A DNA stretch of 64,000 nt from Platerodrilus igneus (Eukaryota > Arthropoda > Insecta > Coleoptera > Lycidae). The DNA lies in assembly GCA_036346225.1 (NCBI GenBank), contig JARFIW010001469.1:7100001-7164000 (forward strand), in the 5' to 3' direction. The notes under the pieces were generated by a model. It was not told where the DNA came from. It saw nothing but the letters and a program-made list of their open reading frames with translations, and ran no database searches. Below, piece after piece: positions 21,088 through 33,690 of this stretch; the stretch's first letter is position 1, and each line of letters opens with the position of its first letter. Both the position numbers and the translations under genes were made by a program.

Positions 21088-22389
21088 TTATTTATATATT
21101 GTTGTGTAGTTACCTCGGCTGCTCCGCTCTGCCCTGACTAAATTCTCTAAAAACTCTTATACTAACACAGTCGTATACTTGGATTGTTGACCCAAAAACT
21201 CCGCCTCACTGCTACCATGCTATAACCTAAATGAAAATCCACTCAAAATAACGCAATTCACAAATACAACACATTTTATTTACAGTCAATAAATATTACA
21301 TTTTATAATATTTTCCTTTATGTATACTTGGATACTTCGTACTAACGACAATTTTATTTTCGAAGAAAAATTTCACTTTGATAATCTTATTAAACAATTA
21401 TACTGTTAAGGTGAGAGGGCATTTCTCATACCTGACTTTATCCCTTCGTCTTAACACGACCACATCATAAAACGCTTTAACCATGAGTGCAAATTTACAG
21501 CACTACCAAACAAAATTAAGTAAGCCCTCTATACTTTTTTACAATATATCCTGGTTATCTATAAATCACTATTCCTTTACAACATAAATAATTTTCATTC
21601 ACATCGAAAGTCCTATAAATTTATAGTTCAATAAATACAACAATTAAAAAAATACACCAAAGCACAAAAAGTAAGAAGAATCATTGCAAATAGTCACCAC
21701 ACAATGTCTGAATAAAAGTCGTTACTTGGTAACAATCTTCAACAGCAGATGATGCCGTCGAGTAAGGCTCTAGTCCATAGAACCGCTATCCGCTTGTATC
21801 AATGTCGCTCTCGGCATGCTGCTACCCCAAAATTTCTCTTCATTAAAAATAATCATCCATATTCAACTTCCAAAATTTCCAATTTATAACAAATTAATTA
21901 TTGATTGCTGCCTTCACCATTTATTTCCAAATTTTAATACATTCCAAAACCAAAATATAGATTGTAGTACTTACGTAAACCATCTACGCTCCGCTTCTAA
22001 TTCCTTATTTAACTTCAAGCTTTTATATAACTGGACATTATACATTACACGCACACACTTGTGTGTACTTATCTTAATAAACAAAATATAACTACCCTAA
22101 ATATTTCACTGTAAGTAACTTTATAGAACGTAGGAACGACGAAAAATTAAAGAGGGCGTCACCTTTCCATTTGAGTGATTATATAGCCTCCGTCGCCCTC
22201 TCCTCTTGCTGAAATTTAGCACGTAAACCTCTAACGGACAACAACAATTCCCGGTAAAACTGTAACGGACTCTCAATTCCAGTGAAAAGCTTGTTTTTTT
22301 CTGAATATTGTTCGACAAACACCCCAAAATACTCGGAAAATCTCACAAAACCGTCCCGTCACTATCCGTCTATCCCTAAAATTTATTCC
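21084..22389. other. Noncoding, nothing recognised
   Basis: Frames at 21816-22091 and 22121-22327 show no family motif. A CpG-containing patch lies at 22140-22270. The stretch ends at the LINE fragment. Confidence 0.3.
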
Positions 22390-22805
22390 AATTTTTTTTC
22401 ATTTTACATTGTCGGATGCTTTTTCCAGATCTACAAACCCTATATGCATGTTTTCCTACTTTTCTATTGTTTTCTCTACTATCATGCTCAGAGCTAAAAC
22501 AGCCTCCCGTGTTCTCCTGTTTCGCTTAAACCCAAAATTGATTTTCTCCTTGTATTTGTGCAGCTCGTTTTTCCATTAGTCTTTGTACAATTTTAGTTAA
22601 TATTTTTGGGACGTGTGCTGTCAGACATTTTGTTCGAAAATTTCACATCTATCCATGCCTCTCTTTTTTTTTGTATAGTTACTATGATGTTACGTTTGAA
22701 ATCTTTAGGTATCTTGCCTGTCTCATTCATGTAGCTTACAAGTTGGTAGAGACGTTCCGTTACTGCTTGTCCAACGGCTTTTAGAACTTTTGAATCAAAA
22801 TTAAA
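22390..22805 (-). pseudogene. LINE reverse-transcriptase fragment (same family as 34911-39075)
   Basis: The minus strand matches the plus-strand LINE at about 37225-37600. It contains the counterparts of GGACAAGCACTAACAGAACA, ATACCCAAAGATTTCAAACG and the RT region ending near FVDLE. The frame is broken. Both ends are lost, so this is an internal fragment rather than the usual 5'-truncated copy with a 3' tail. Confidence 0.75.
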
Positions 22806-24880
22806 ACAAATATTCTTATCGAATTATCTCTTTACGAAGATTATAGCTTTTTACACCCTTTATAACAATTAAAGCCAGCAAAAAAATTGTATCTTACCAC
22901 GAATAGTTTCGTTGAACGTTCAAAGAAATATCACCTTTTTTAAACATACTTCTACGTACTAACCAAATTTTTGTTGACCTTTTACACAAAATAATTAAAT
23001 CAAATGCAACTTTTAAGCTTACTTCTGAACATACAAATTATGTAAAGTCATAAATGCAACTTGCTATGAATAGAATAAGTATTTCTTACCTTATATTCCT
23101 TCTGGTTTTTTTCTTGCTGGAACTTCTTGTCCCAAAACGGTCGTTTGTTCTGTAGCTGAAGATCGTTAACCAGCAACTTTAGCGTGTTAACCTAGTACTT
23201 TAAAATATTTATTAGCGGTTTGGAGTCGTTTGCTCAATAATATGAAGTATTAACCCTGTACTTAGAGGATTATACCATTTATTTAGAGTGTTACTTGGAG
23301 TATTACTTAGAATTACTTGGAGCCCTAAATTAATAAATTGCAAAGATTTCTATTTACATCAATTATTTCTAGACTTACGTTTATATTAACGGCAAAATTC
23401 TATATACATTTATTACAACGTTCACTTGTTTATGTCACTTGAAATTATAAATTTTACTTTCACTAATATTTTATTCACGTAACCATTTTTTTTCAACTTG
23501 CATAGTCAGTGCTGTAACGAATATATATTCTATAGCACCATTTTTGCAAGAATCACATCAGTACAATTTTATTTTGTGGTATTTAGTTCTCGTATTTGAT
23601 ACTGTTATATCTGAAAGAAACAATTCCATAATGAAACAGGAAATCATGTTCGCTTAAATAACTTAAATGCTTTACCAGAGATATTTAATAATAATATACA
23701 TTCAAGAAACATATTTAAAAGGGATCTAGTCGTTTGTGTTGCTTAGCTTGCAGGCGGATTATACCCTTTCATTCGTTAAAATTAGAATAGCGCGTGCGTG
23801 AATACGGTCACGAGGACGCGTTAAGCAGATGCGCCGTCCCGTACTTGTACGGTACGAATAACGAAGTCGGCCATTGCTTTTGAGAATGTAGTTCAGACTG
23901 CATCGTACAGAAAAAAATGGTTCGAGTCGGTATTTGTTAACGCGCATGATGTAGTAAGATAATGATGTATTCGAATAAAGAGATTGGAACAATGCTCGTT
24001 TGTTAAGAAACTACAGCTGTTGTTTGGTATTTTGTTACAACCATTTAGTAAGCAGATTTCAGAAGACGTGCGTCGCAGTTTGGTAACTAGGGATGACGGC
24101 TTCATTAAAAACAGGTATCAAACCTTTTTTTGTTATGTTTGTGAGACCTTGAGTGTGCTCACATTAATTAGATTCAGGGATTGCTTGGTTAAATTAAATT
24201 TTGTGCATAAAGAACAGCGTGGAAGATTATTGTTACGAAATGCTATTACAATAATTTTGTAAGATATGCAGAACATTCACTTGTTAAAAAGATGAGACTT
24301 CAAAGTCCATTTCCTGTTTTCTAGAAAATTACTTGCAGATGTCAAATTTTTTATAAGCTCATTATACTTGAATGAGTTCAAATGTTATTTGTCCAAGTTA
24401 ATTGCACGTGATTCAAATGTTTTTTTAAATTAGACTCAATGTTAAACATAAGTAAGCCAATAAACAGATCTGAGTATTTGGTATCCGAAACTTGTTACAA
24501 AATATTATTAAACTTAAGGTCTTGATTATGTCAAGGCAGATGTATAAAGAAACCAATTTTATTATTTCATATATGTAAACATATTTAGAAAAAAATAACG
24601 AAAAGAGAGAAACTATATTAAATTTCATTTTTAGACTCAAGTTTTTTATTCCATGCACAATTAATTTTATTAAAATTTTTTTAAGAAAATAAATCTTTGA
24701 GTAATTTAAAAAACACAGATATGCTACAACTGATTTGTTCTAGGTATTCATTTTTGATTCAAATATCTTTGGTGTGGTAATCTTAACATTATCCACATGT
24801 AATTATTAGTATGCTTTTTTATTAGAAAGCACAAACAGTGTCTTTTTAATAGAAAGTTTGTTGTGTATTTTTTCTTTCAG
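22806..24880. other. Noncoding, possibly an intron
   Basis: No supported gene. Frames around 23759-24262 on both strands overlap one another and carry no motif. If 24881-24940 is an exon, this would be the intron before it. Confidence 0.25.
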
Positions 24881-24940
24881 GGTCTTCGAGATTGAAGAGG
24901 TTGTAAGTATGCTCCAGAGGTTTCCAGATGCATTAGTTCA
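24881..24940 (+). CDS. Candidate 60-nt internal exon of a host gene
   Basis: A strong acceptor (TTTTTTCTTTCAG ending at 24880) and a strong donor (CA|GTAAGT at 24941) bound exactly 60 nt. Only one frame is open through it. It reads VFEIEEVVSMLQRFPDALV, an amphipathic, acidic helix-like stretch, entered after one base and left with two bases of a split codon. I do not recognise the protein. A second GTAAGT at 24903 could be an alternative donor. Supported by splice signals and an open frame only. Confidence 0.4.
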
Positions 24941-27660
24941 GTAAGTTGTAAGTTTTTTATGGTGTTTATATTCCATGAGTTTCTGTATCTTCTCATAGGA
25001 GTAATGAATTTCTAGTGTTATCATCCATACAGATACAGTGGCGCTCAACCCCTTTTCTTTTTGTTAGCTTATTGTAGAGTTTAGACCATCCCCACACCCT
25101 TTCTCATTGCTCATCCTTGGGGTAATTCCCAGACTTAGCCGCGAATCAATAAGGCTTCACTTGTATCCAACTAGTGGAGGCCATAAATAAAAAAAAAGGT
25201 TACAGTGCGTGGATTATTAAATGATGCTCTTTTATCTGTTACGTTAGTTTTATAGAAAAAATTCCGTCCTGAACGTTCCACGCATTCTAATTGGTTGACA
25301 GCACGCTATCAGTTGTTCGTCCGTGGAAAAGGCGTTTTTATGGTATTTTAGCGGGTCTAATATGTACGTTGTAAATTGCACGTATACCGCAATTTTCTAG
25401 AGGGACTTCATTAACAAATAGTATTTTATGTACTTTGTAAATCGCACGTATATCGGAACTTTCTAGCTGGATTTTCTTACAAATGATATTTTATATTAAA
25501 TACAGCATTTTGTATACGTTCAAAATCGCACGTTCATCGCAACTTTAAATATCTATGCTGTATAAAATATGCTTGTTTTTAAATGTTTGCTTATCACAAA
25601 CTGGTATAAATCTACACGCGTTTATTAACTTATTTACGCAAATGCGTTTTGATTGAAAGAAATTTTATTTCACGGTTGTTTGTCTTCAAATATGTTGAAT
25701 TTGTATTTGCTTTGAGCTTACGAATGTTTTTAAATGCTTTAAAAATGATTGGATTGCTTCCGCAATTATTTATTTTAATGAATGTAGTGAAGTTATTACG
25801 GAATGAGCTTCCTTTAATTAATTGTAGCTTGTTATTGATTTTATACAGGGTGATTTATATTTGCTTTTGCGTATTGAATGAATTATGTACATTTTTGGAT
25901 TTAAATGTTTGGTTTTCGTGATTTTTATGATATTTACATGAGGTATTCCTCCCTTGTGACCTTAAATAACCTTATTATCAAAGCAATATATATATATATA
26001 TATATGTATGTATAAAAATGATATTATGTAGATCTTTACTTGAATATGCCCGTATTGTCTTGCCAGCTCAGCGATAAATATGCTGCGGACTTTACGAAAG
26101 TGAAATGAAACAAAGTAGTTTCAACATTACAGTTACAATTATATCAAATTTTTATGAACAATCCTCGATGCATTCAAAAACATCTTTCTTCTACACACAT
26201 TATCTAAGAAATTTTCTAACACACAGAGCTTATAAATATAATTTACAACTTGGTTTAGAAAGAAACAACATTTCAACATTATTACACATTAATAGAAACA
26301 TCACCTAGTGCTTGTTAATAATTAGAAAACTTTTCATACAGTCACAAAATATTCTTTACAAGTAATTTGAATTAATTTTAATATTTTACTATTATTTCGT
26401 CTCAGTGTGACTGATCAGTGACCTTGAGCAGACCTTTTGCAAGGGTCAAACTACTTCAAGATTTGACTTCAAAATTTAAAAAAATTATCCATTCCTAAGT
26501 AATTTTCTATATGCAAAATCTTATACTAGCTTACTCTAAAAGCGCAGATTATCGCTCTACGGGTTTAAAGCAGAGTTATACTCGCGTTTTAAATCGTCAA
26601 ATTGTTGCTCGTATTTATGTTTCCATTACAATATATCTTTGATTATAATTGCCATCCTAAGATCGTTTCCATTTAGAATTAACTGCATAGAAAAATTTCT
26701 TGTGTCATTTTTAGATTTTCATTTTAATTAATCTTTATATGTCGAAGTCCACTTTATCAGTTTTCGAATGTACTTTTATTTTAATAGATTAAAATATTGG
26801 GTGACTTTGCACCAACTTCAATTATAGTTTATATTGGAGCAATAAATACATCATCGGTGTGCTCCATAAAATAGCTATTCGGTATCTATCTATGAACGAC
26901 CGAATGTTGAGTGCCTCCTCATTATTTTCCGGCTTTACATAATAAAAATTTTAATACGTCATCCTTTTCGAAGATTTCCATTTCTTTCTGTCATTTAATC
27001 AGCTTGCTGTTATTGTCGCACACTTTTATAAAACAGTATATGCAAGAGTGTTTTTATGATTGTTACGATAAATGTATACCGTATAAAATAGTATAAGTGT
27101 TAGCGAAAAATGTTTTTTGCGCTAGTTAGGTTACGTTATCGATATGTACGAGAATTAAAAATTTTGCGTTGTAAAAAGTGAGGTTATATCGCATAACAAT
27201 ATCGAGAAGAAAGGCAATTGACAACTATTGTTTCCACTGCCATGTTGGAGAAGTTTAGCGTTGTATTTTGTGATTGGTGGTTGTTATTATATAAAATAGC
27301 GTTAACATTCAAATTTAGGTTAACGTTATAGTTTATTTTTATGATTATAAGCATAACGGGAGTTTTATAAGGGCAAAGGTATGCAGCCGAAAACTTTATA
27401 TTAGTTCCTTGTTGCAGAAATTTTAAGAACTCTGCAAAAAGCTTACACTATAACTGAGATGATAATAGACACTTTCGTAACTTTTGACATGTAAAATTAT
27501 GTATCTCTAAGTTTTTGATTAGCTTTTGGTTTATTTTTTCGTTGATTTTAGTTTTTAAGAACAAACTCTAAGGATGTACGGCTATAAGTCTTATCATTTG
27601 ATGAGTTTCCGGTTTAGTATTCCCATGAATTCTTAATAAAGACGTTCAATAGACACGATA
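24941..27660. other. Noncoding; contains a short tandem repeat
   Basis: No supported gene. A patch near 25045-25195, ending in an A-rich tail (CCATAAATAAAAAAAAAG), could be a short retroposon. TA microsatellite at 25987-26006. Confidence 0.3.
25361..25555. repeat. About 68-bp tandem repeat, 2.7 diverged copies
   Basis: Units begin TATGTACGTTGTAAATTGCA (25361), TATGTACTTTGTAAATCGCA (25429) and TTGTATACGTTCAAAATCGC (about 25511). Each continues with CGTATA-CGCAA-TTT and, in the first two, an ACAAATA-TATTTTA end. Confidence 0.65.
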
Positions 27661-27661
27661 A

Positions 27662-27965
27662 CTCATCATCATTAGGTCTTCAGTCCTAGAACTGGTTAGA
27701 CGCGTACCATCATTGTTCCCTATTCTGAACTAACCTACAGATTTCCCTGAAATATGCACAGTTTGCATCTATAACTGTCTGATCTAGGTCTACATCTACC
27801 TCTTTTTTCCTATCTGTGCTTGTACTATATCACATACTATTCCCCAAAAATGCCTTAGAACGTATTCCGCCCTACTACTTTTTCCCCAGATATCCTTGTT
27901 CCCCTACTATTTCTGTAACTTATTTGTTATTATCTTTGGCTGCCCGATGACTATAGAAGGTAAAA
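27662..27965 (-). pseudogene. LINE 3'-end fragment
   Basis: The minus strand encodes the last part of the LINE ORF and the start of its 3' region. It is nearly the same sequence as 52815-53110 (shared TCATCATCATTAGGTCTTCA and GGTTAGACGCGTACCATCAT). Stops interrupt the frame. Confidence 0.75.
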
Positions 27966-29689
27966 TAAGGTAACGAACTGAAAGGTACACGACAATAAAT
28001 GTTCTTAGCGTCGTATCTTCAGAGGAAAATAAATTAATTAGAGTTAATAACTGAAGAAACAGGCCCTAATCTGGAATCAACGATTTGAAATACGTTTAAT
28101 AACTTAAGCAGGGTTCAATCAATCGATAATGGTCCAATAACCGCAGAAAAAGAAATACGTCATACAACGCGGTAGACATGGCCAGCAGTCAATAACGGCA
28201 ATCAATTTCCCTAAACGTTGTAATTCTACGAGTGCAATGTACCTGTGCAGACTACTTGTCTGTAGTCTCACGGGGCAATGGTATGCGAACTATTCAATTA
28301 TCCGATAAAAAAAGTAGATAGAGAAACAAAAACAGTGGCTTTTTAAAAAGTGCAACAAAATAAGATGAAGCAGGTCAAGAATCGGGCCTAGTGACTTAAT
28401 TAGGAAGCAATGGACACGGCCGATGTCCATGATTCAGACCAGCTATGAAAAAGTTAACCAATCACGATCAGTGGTCGGAGAAAAATGCGTTCACCATGTG
28501 AGAATAGAAGCATGGTGAAAGGCCTATGACCAAACTCAAGGCCCTTACACTTTCTGATGCCAAAAGATAAATAACCTTTTTGTAGAGACTATTGAATCTG
28601 TTAAAAAATCAGTTAAAAAATCACCATTATGAGAAAACATAATATATCAATCTAGAAAACTAATGGAAACGCTTTTTTAATAAAAAGTATTTGGTTTGGA
28701 AACAGTATCGAAAATTGTGTTTCTAACGCTTTTTAATTGTTCTGTGTAGTTTTTGCAGGAAGTAAACTGCCTTAGCTACACCATTGGCATTTTCTGCTTT
28801 ACCGTGCATTTAGCACTCCAACGTTTTGCAAGTGATTGCAATATAAATAGGTCAAAATAGTTAACGCTATACAATACAAACTCGCATTAATCGCGGAAGA
28901 TTTAATTATATACTCAAGCTAGCTACATTTCTAACGTCTACTAAATATATGCCTGAGTACAGATTGATATATTCATCAAAATCGCTTACCATTCGTGCAT
29001 AAAAAATTTGCTACAAATTTACAAAGAAGTGGAAAACTTTTCCATTGATAAACATTCTCCCATCTTTTATGCAATCTACGGAGACCTTTGTTTGAGAATT
29101 TCAATAATGTGGATGATTACATGAATGATTGAACAAGGCGGGTTCTATTTTCTTTTAGAAGAAAGTACGAAAGATTACAGATTCAACGGTAAATAGACTT
29201 GACATTTTACATCATTTTGAGTTGTGTTCAAGTTTTTATCAATTCAATTCAATACACATTTAATGCGTATTTCCATAAATTTGCTTTTAAATTTATATTG
29301 AAATTTTGCGGAAATGGAAATAAAAATTAGAGGTGAATATTGACTCAGCTGCTTTTATTTATAATGAAGTAATGCTTAAAAGCCTAAAGGGTTGGAAATA
29401 TTATATGTAGCCGTACAGTTGAACAACCCCTCATGTTACGGGTAATATTAAAAGCGTCTGGCCCCAAACGATTTACAATTTTAAAAATATATTGAATCCA
29501 TTATATAATCATGCTAAATTTAAAATCCGAATAGGTGGTTGTGTTAACAAAATATAGGATGCCCGTCGGGAAGGTATGCTATTTTGTTTGATTATAAATT
29601 TTGGTTAAATGAAAAAATGGATCTAATGTGATAATTGCTTTACTTAATGTTCGCAATTATGTATGGAACACAATATTACATAACTGTCC
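27966..29689. other. Noncoding, nothing recognised
   Basis: No frame, terminal repeat or motif that I can support. Confidence 0.3.
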
Positions 29690-30303
29690 GCCCACCTCTG
29701 TTAGCCTTACAGATCTCTTGAGAACATTTTTCAATAGATTTTGACACATTTCACCTGGTTAATTTCACCACGAATAATTTGTTTCAGTTAAGGTTTCTGG
29801 TTTATTTGTAAACCTTACTTTTCAGATATCCTCACCTAAAAAGTCCAGTCAAATCCGGCGACAGTGGAGGCCAATCAACATCACCATTTCGTAGGATAAC
29901 CAGTTGTGGAAAGAGGTTTTGCAGTAATTCCATTGGAATTCTGGCTGTATGCGATGTGGCACTGTTAGAACAACATGTTAATAAAGCCCAAAGTATGTAA
30001 TTCTGGCGTTAAAAATTTTTTAATCATATCACGATATGGTTCTCCAGTGAGAGTTACCGTTAAGCTCTTTTCATTTTCAAAAAGCAAGGTTCAATGATTC
30101 TTCCTGATCAAATTACACACTAAAGTGACGCCTTTAATGAATGTAAAGGTGACTCGTGTATAATTTGTGGGTTGTTCATTGCTTAGAACCGACTATTCTG
30201 TTTATTCATATACCCGTTCAAATGAAAATGCGCGTCGTCACTCATTATGAGTTTTTCATGAACATCTGGGTTGCCGTGGGCGAACTGTAACATCATATTT
30301 GCA
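29690..30303 (-). pseudogene. Transposase block 3 (catalytic region)
   Basis: Minus strand, several stops. It reads MSDDAHFHLNGYMNKQNSRF (first catalytic Asp region, D-AHF-L-G), and later VDWPPLSPDLTG, the SPDLT signature, with GYLKSKVYK after a stop. The segment with the second catalytic Asp (29930-29990) is altered. Clearly the same family as 1147-1582 and equally dead. Confidence 0.75.
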
Positions 30304-30305
30304 TA

Positions 30306-31583
30306 AGAGGGGAAGGTGAAAAGTTCTCGGCCTGACACAGAGATGGCGCTCCAATCAGCAAAAATTTGTGCTTTTCACCTGCGTGCACATGTCATTAGTT
30401 CGTATGACAAGTTTCAACTTGCTATCTTAAGTAGTTTGCTTACACGAATTTTTTCAAGCAGACATTTTATGCGTGTTTCCTTAAGATGGATAAACTTGAA
30501 TATCGTGCGGTCATAAAATTCTTTGTTTTGAACGGATTAACCCCTTAGGAAATTCATCCGAAGTTGACAAAAGTTTATGGAGACTCTGCCTCTTCCCTGT
30601 CAAACCGTTAAAAAAATGGGCAGCTGAATTTAAACGTTGTCGCACGTATCTCGAAGATGACCCACGTGTAGGATGACCAGAAACCGCAACCACTCCGATA
30701 ACGATCGAAAATGTGCATGATATGTTGCATGATAGGCGAGTGAAAGTGGAGGAGATAGCTGAGGGTGTAGGGATATCGGACAAAAGGGTGCGAAACATCT
30801 TAGGGATGCGAAAGCTCTGCGCAAGATGGGTGCTGCATTTGCTGAATGCCGATCAAAAGCAAATGCGAAAACGAGTTTCGCAGCAATGTTTGGCTCGGTT
30901 CAATAAGGATCCGAGCGATTTTGGTGCGGGGATTTGTCACTATGGGTGAGACATGGGTCTACTATTATACGTCAGAAACGAAACAGCAGTCGAAGCAGTG
31001 GGTGGAAGCCGGTTGTTCAGCGCCAAAGAATGCGAAGTCGATCGCATCTGCCGGAAAGGTGATGGCCAGCGTGTTTTGGGATGCGAAAGAGATCCTGTTA
31101 ATAGATTACCTTGAAAAAGGCAGAACAATTACAGGTCAATATTACTCCACTCTTCTTGACCAGCTGGATGCCAAAATTCGCGAGAAGAGGCCTGGCTTGA
31201 AGAAGAATAAAATCATCTTTCACCAAGACAACGCACCTGCACACAAGGGTGCGTTGGCGATGGGAAAATTGACGGATTTGGAGTACGACTTGCTCGGCCA
31301 TCCCCCCTACTCCCCTGATTTGGCGCCCTCAGACTTCTCTGTTCCCAAACTGGAAGAAATTTGTTTCTGGGAAGCGCTTCATGTCCAATGAAGAAGTTGA
31401 GTGGGCCATAGACGAATATTTTCACAGCCTCCCAGATTCTCACTTCCGGAAAGAAATACTGATGTTGGAGAAACGCTGAATCAAGTGTGTTGAAGTTATG
31501 GGGAATTATGTCGAAAAATAAAATCTTTTTTACTGAAAATTGCAGTCTTTCATTGTAGAGCGAGAACTTTTCACGTACCCTCG
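30306..31583 (+). mobile_element. mariner element with both ends (1,278 bp), nested
   Basis: The left end reads AGAGGGGAAGGTGAAAAGTT, and the right end read inward reads CGAGGGTACGTGAAAAGTTC. They share GTGAAAAGTTCTCG and lie in inverted orientation. TA flanks both sides (30304-30305, 31584-31585). It inserted into the older transposase gene. Its ends and protein differ from the mariner at 14558. Confidence 0.88.
30485..31480 (+). pseudogene. mariner transposase, dead
   Basis: Starts MDKLEYRAVIKFF at 30485, as expected for this mariner group. Stops appear within 20 codons and the frame shifts several times before 30713. From 30713 the N-terminal helix-turn-helix region continues (VEEIAEGVGIS, MRKLCARWVLHLL), shifting again near 30930. 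The long frame at 30920-31391 holds the catalytic domain. The first Asp is lost (TMGETW, Gly at 30945-30947), HQDNAPAH keeps the second, and SPDLAPSDF keeps the third. The spacing of 34 residues between the last two is the mariner D34D hallmark. A frameshift at 31350-31391 breaks the tail. Confidence 0.88.
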
Positions 31584-31589
31584 TATGTA

Positions 31590-31814
31590 CGGTTTCGTAA
31601 ATGATTTTGTGGAAGAAGCTCTTGTGTTAATTGAATCTTAAAATGGTAACAAATCGAAATCCTTCTGCAACATTGTGGTCAAAGTTGTTCTTCGTAAACC
31701 AAGTTCCTAAGCACCGTATCGAATTGAGTTTGATGGATTGTTTTGAACACTTTCGTGAACAGCAACAATGTTCTTAGCCAATCTTGCAATACGTTGTGTT
31801 TGTTGTGTTTGATA
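31590..31814 (-). pseudogene. Transposase block 2 (helix-turn-helix region)
   Basis: The minus-strand reading includes IARLAKNIVAVHESVQNNPS, a one-codon stop, then ELGLRRTTLTTMLQKDF. This corresponds to the regulator-like helix-turn-helix of this family (ESV...DP..S.R....LG.S..T....L..DL). It is bounded on the left by the mariner TA at 31584-31585 and on the right by the hAT insertion. Confidence 0.7.
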
Positions 31815-31831
31815 CTTGGGCCTAGTGATGG

Positions 31832-31990
31832 ATTCGAACCGAACCGAACCTTGCCCTAAGTTCGGTTCGGTTTGAAAACTTTTTAGTCCGGTTCGGTTCG
31901 AGGTTCGGTTCGAAAAAATATATTTCAGTTCGGTTCGGTTTGGTTCGAAAAAAACGAACCGAACCTCGAACCGACCCGAACCGGTTCGAC
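31832..31990. repeat. Left subterminal array of GGTTCG/CGAACC motifs
   Basis: More than a dozen short GGTTCG or CGAACC units occur in both orientations within 160 bp. In hAT elements such arrays are known to bind transposase. The array can fold on itself. The matching right-end array is at 33341-33500. Confidence 0.8.
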
Positions 31991-33340
31991 ATTTTGATAT
32001 TTTAAACAACTAGTACATTCAACTACAACAATTTAAACGTTTAATGCAGTTTTTATATTTAGTAGCTGCTATTTTCAAATAAACCCAACATTAATATGTT
32101 TTAGATTTTAGTAGCATAAATCATTTTAATACTATTTGTCCAGGTTTGATTTTTCAATACGTACTCTCTTTAACAAAGCGTAATTACAATTAGCTTAATA
32201 GTGAAAACCACCTCTAAAATTTAGCATGTGTTAATAATTGATGAATTTTACTAATGTCATTTTACCGTGAAAGAACGATATCACACGATCTTTGCGATTA
32301 CTTTTATTTTAGTTTTAGTTAGTATAAAAAAAAAGTATCAAGACAATAAATAAGGTGTTGCTGATTTCTTATACAGTACAAACAAAAAGCTGTTTGTCAG
32401 TTTATCTTTATTATTATTTCTTTTAAAAGACAATATCAGATGGTTCTCGGAAAGAATCGTAAATCTAGCTCAAACAGTGTTTACGTTTTTCATAATAAAA
32501 TATAACAGTATTTATTGCACGGGCATTATGTTTGCTTATTATTTGCATTATAGTGTGTTATTTTATGTCGGCATTGATTGAAAAGTTTATGCCCCTATGA
32601 GTCATAAACTTCAACCCTTGGTCGTAAGAGAAAGTTTGGGGTCATTCTTTTGGAGTATCGGCTACTTCTAAAGACGTAGGTGGTAATGGCCACAATAAAT
32701 AAACCGTAAATATTATCGTACCATGCGTTTTGTAACACCATTTGTTGAGCGATTATGTACAAAAGAAAAGGAGATTAGTTTTTGCTACAAGGTCACATTT
32801 TTTAATATTAATAGAGAGCTGGTTTTCATATAAAAGTAAAAAATTCAAAATGATGGTTAGTAATACATACTTAATTAAAAATTAAATTGTTTCGTTAATA
32901 TGAAAACTTCTGTATTCTCTAGACCGTGACCTCGGCTGTTATATGTTTAAGATGGTTTTCAACGCGACTTCTGTTCATTAAATAAAATAAACTTGTTTTT
33001 AAAACAAAATTTTCAATATCATTTCGAGTTTCTTTAATATCTAATACTAGTTATAAACAAACAACAATTTGAAATAAAGAGCATTAAACAAATCGAACTA
33101 ATCTAGAATTTTTTGATCTACAAACGTGGCTCGATGACAAAATTTATTAGATATGTATCACTAATACCTATTACATTATTTACCTATTGCCTTAAAACTC
33201 GATGACCATGTACATTAGAAAATCGTTCTAATTCTTATATGCTTGCTACTAGATATTTTTAAAATGTGCGTTTGGGAGAAATTAAGATTGACATGTTTTT
33301 AGTGAAAATTAAATTTTTAAACTAAATTTTTATTTAAAAA

Positions 33341-33500
33341 CCGAACCTTTCGAACCGGATCGGACCGAACCTTGAGCTAGGTTCGGTTCGGTTCGAAAAA
33401 TTTGCCGGTTCGGTTCGAGGTTCGGTTCGAAAATAAAATGTCCGGTTCGGTTCGGTTCGGTTCGAAAAATCGAACCGAACCTCGAACCTGTTCGGTTCGT
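33341..33500. repeat. Right subterminal array of GGTTCG/CGAACC motifs
   Basis: Same motif and density as 31832-31990 in the opposite layout, with an extra GGTTCGGTTCGGTTCGG run near 33445. Confidence 0.8.
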
Positions 33501-33519
33501 GTCCATCCCTACTTGGGCT

Positions 33520-33690
33520 TATCAGTTACAGACCCTCTTCGTTCGATATTATTCAATACACAATAAATAGCGCGTTTTGTTGGTACATTTTTTTTTCAAC
33601 AATTTCACGTAACTTTTTCATTGTCGCAGTATTCGATGAGTGATTTGCATAAAATGTTTTAAATGTTAGCTTATCGAATATTTTTCCATA
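33520..33690 (-). pseudogene. Transposase block 1 (N-terminal)
   Basis: Minus strand from about 33690. A possible start (MEKYSIS) is followed by stops; another frame reads MKKLREIVEKKMYQQNA. It fits the poorly conserved N-terminal DUF4817 region by position only. It ends at the hAT target duplication. Confidence 0.45.

Larger units (their letters stand above)
31823..33511. mobile_element. Non-autonomous hAT element (1,689 bp) with an 8-bp target duplication
   Basis: Terminal inverted repeats TAGTGATGGATTCGAACCGA and, from the right, TAGGGATGGACACGAACCGA are flanked by CTTGGGCC (31815-31822) and CTTGGGCT (33512-33519), an 8-bp duplication with one change. Both subterminal regions are packed with GGTTCG/CGAACC motifs. 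The 1.4-kb interior has no transposase sequence, so it depends on an autonomous relative. It interrupts the minus-strand transposase gene. Confidence 0.88.
29690..33690 (-). mobile_element. Old DDE transposon (DUF4817-like family) split by two later insertions
   Basis: Minus-strand transposase sequence appears in three blocks: 33690-33520, 31814-31590 and 30303-29690. The first gap is filled exactly by the hAT element 31823-33511 plus its target duplication, the second by the mariner 30306-31583. Removing both makes the blocks consecutive. The ends of the old element were not identified, so the limits are approximate. Confidence 0.8.

Noticed and set aside
31707..32009. Minus-strand frame of 100 codons with an NRTEPNR-type repeat
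   Set aside because: It reads out of the old transposase into the GGTTCG array of the hAT element; the repeat peptide is an artefact of the array.
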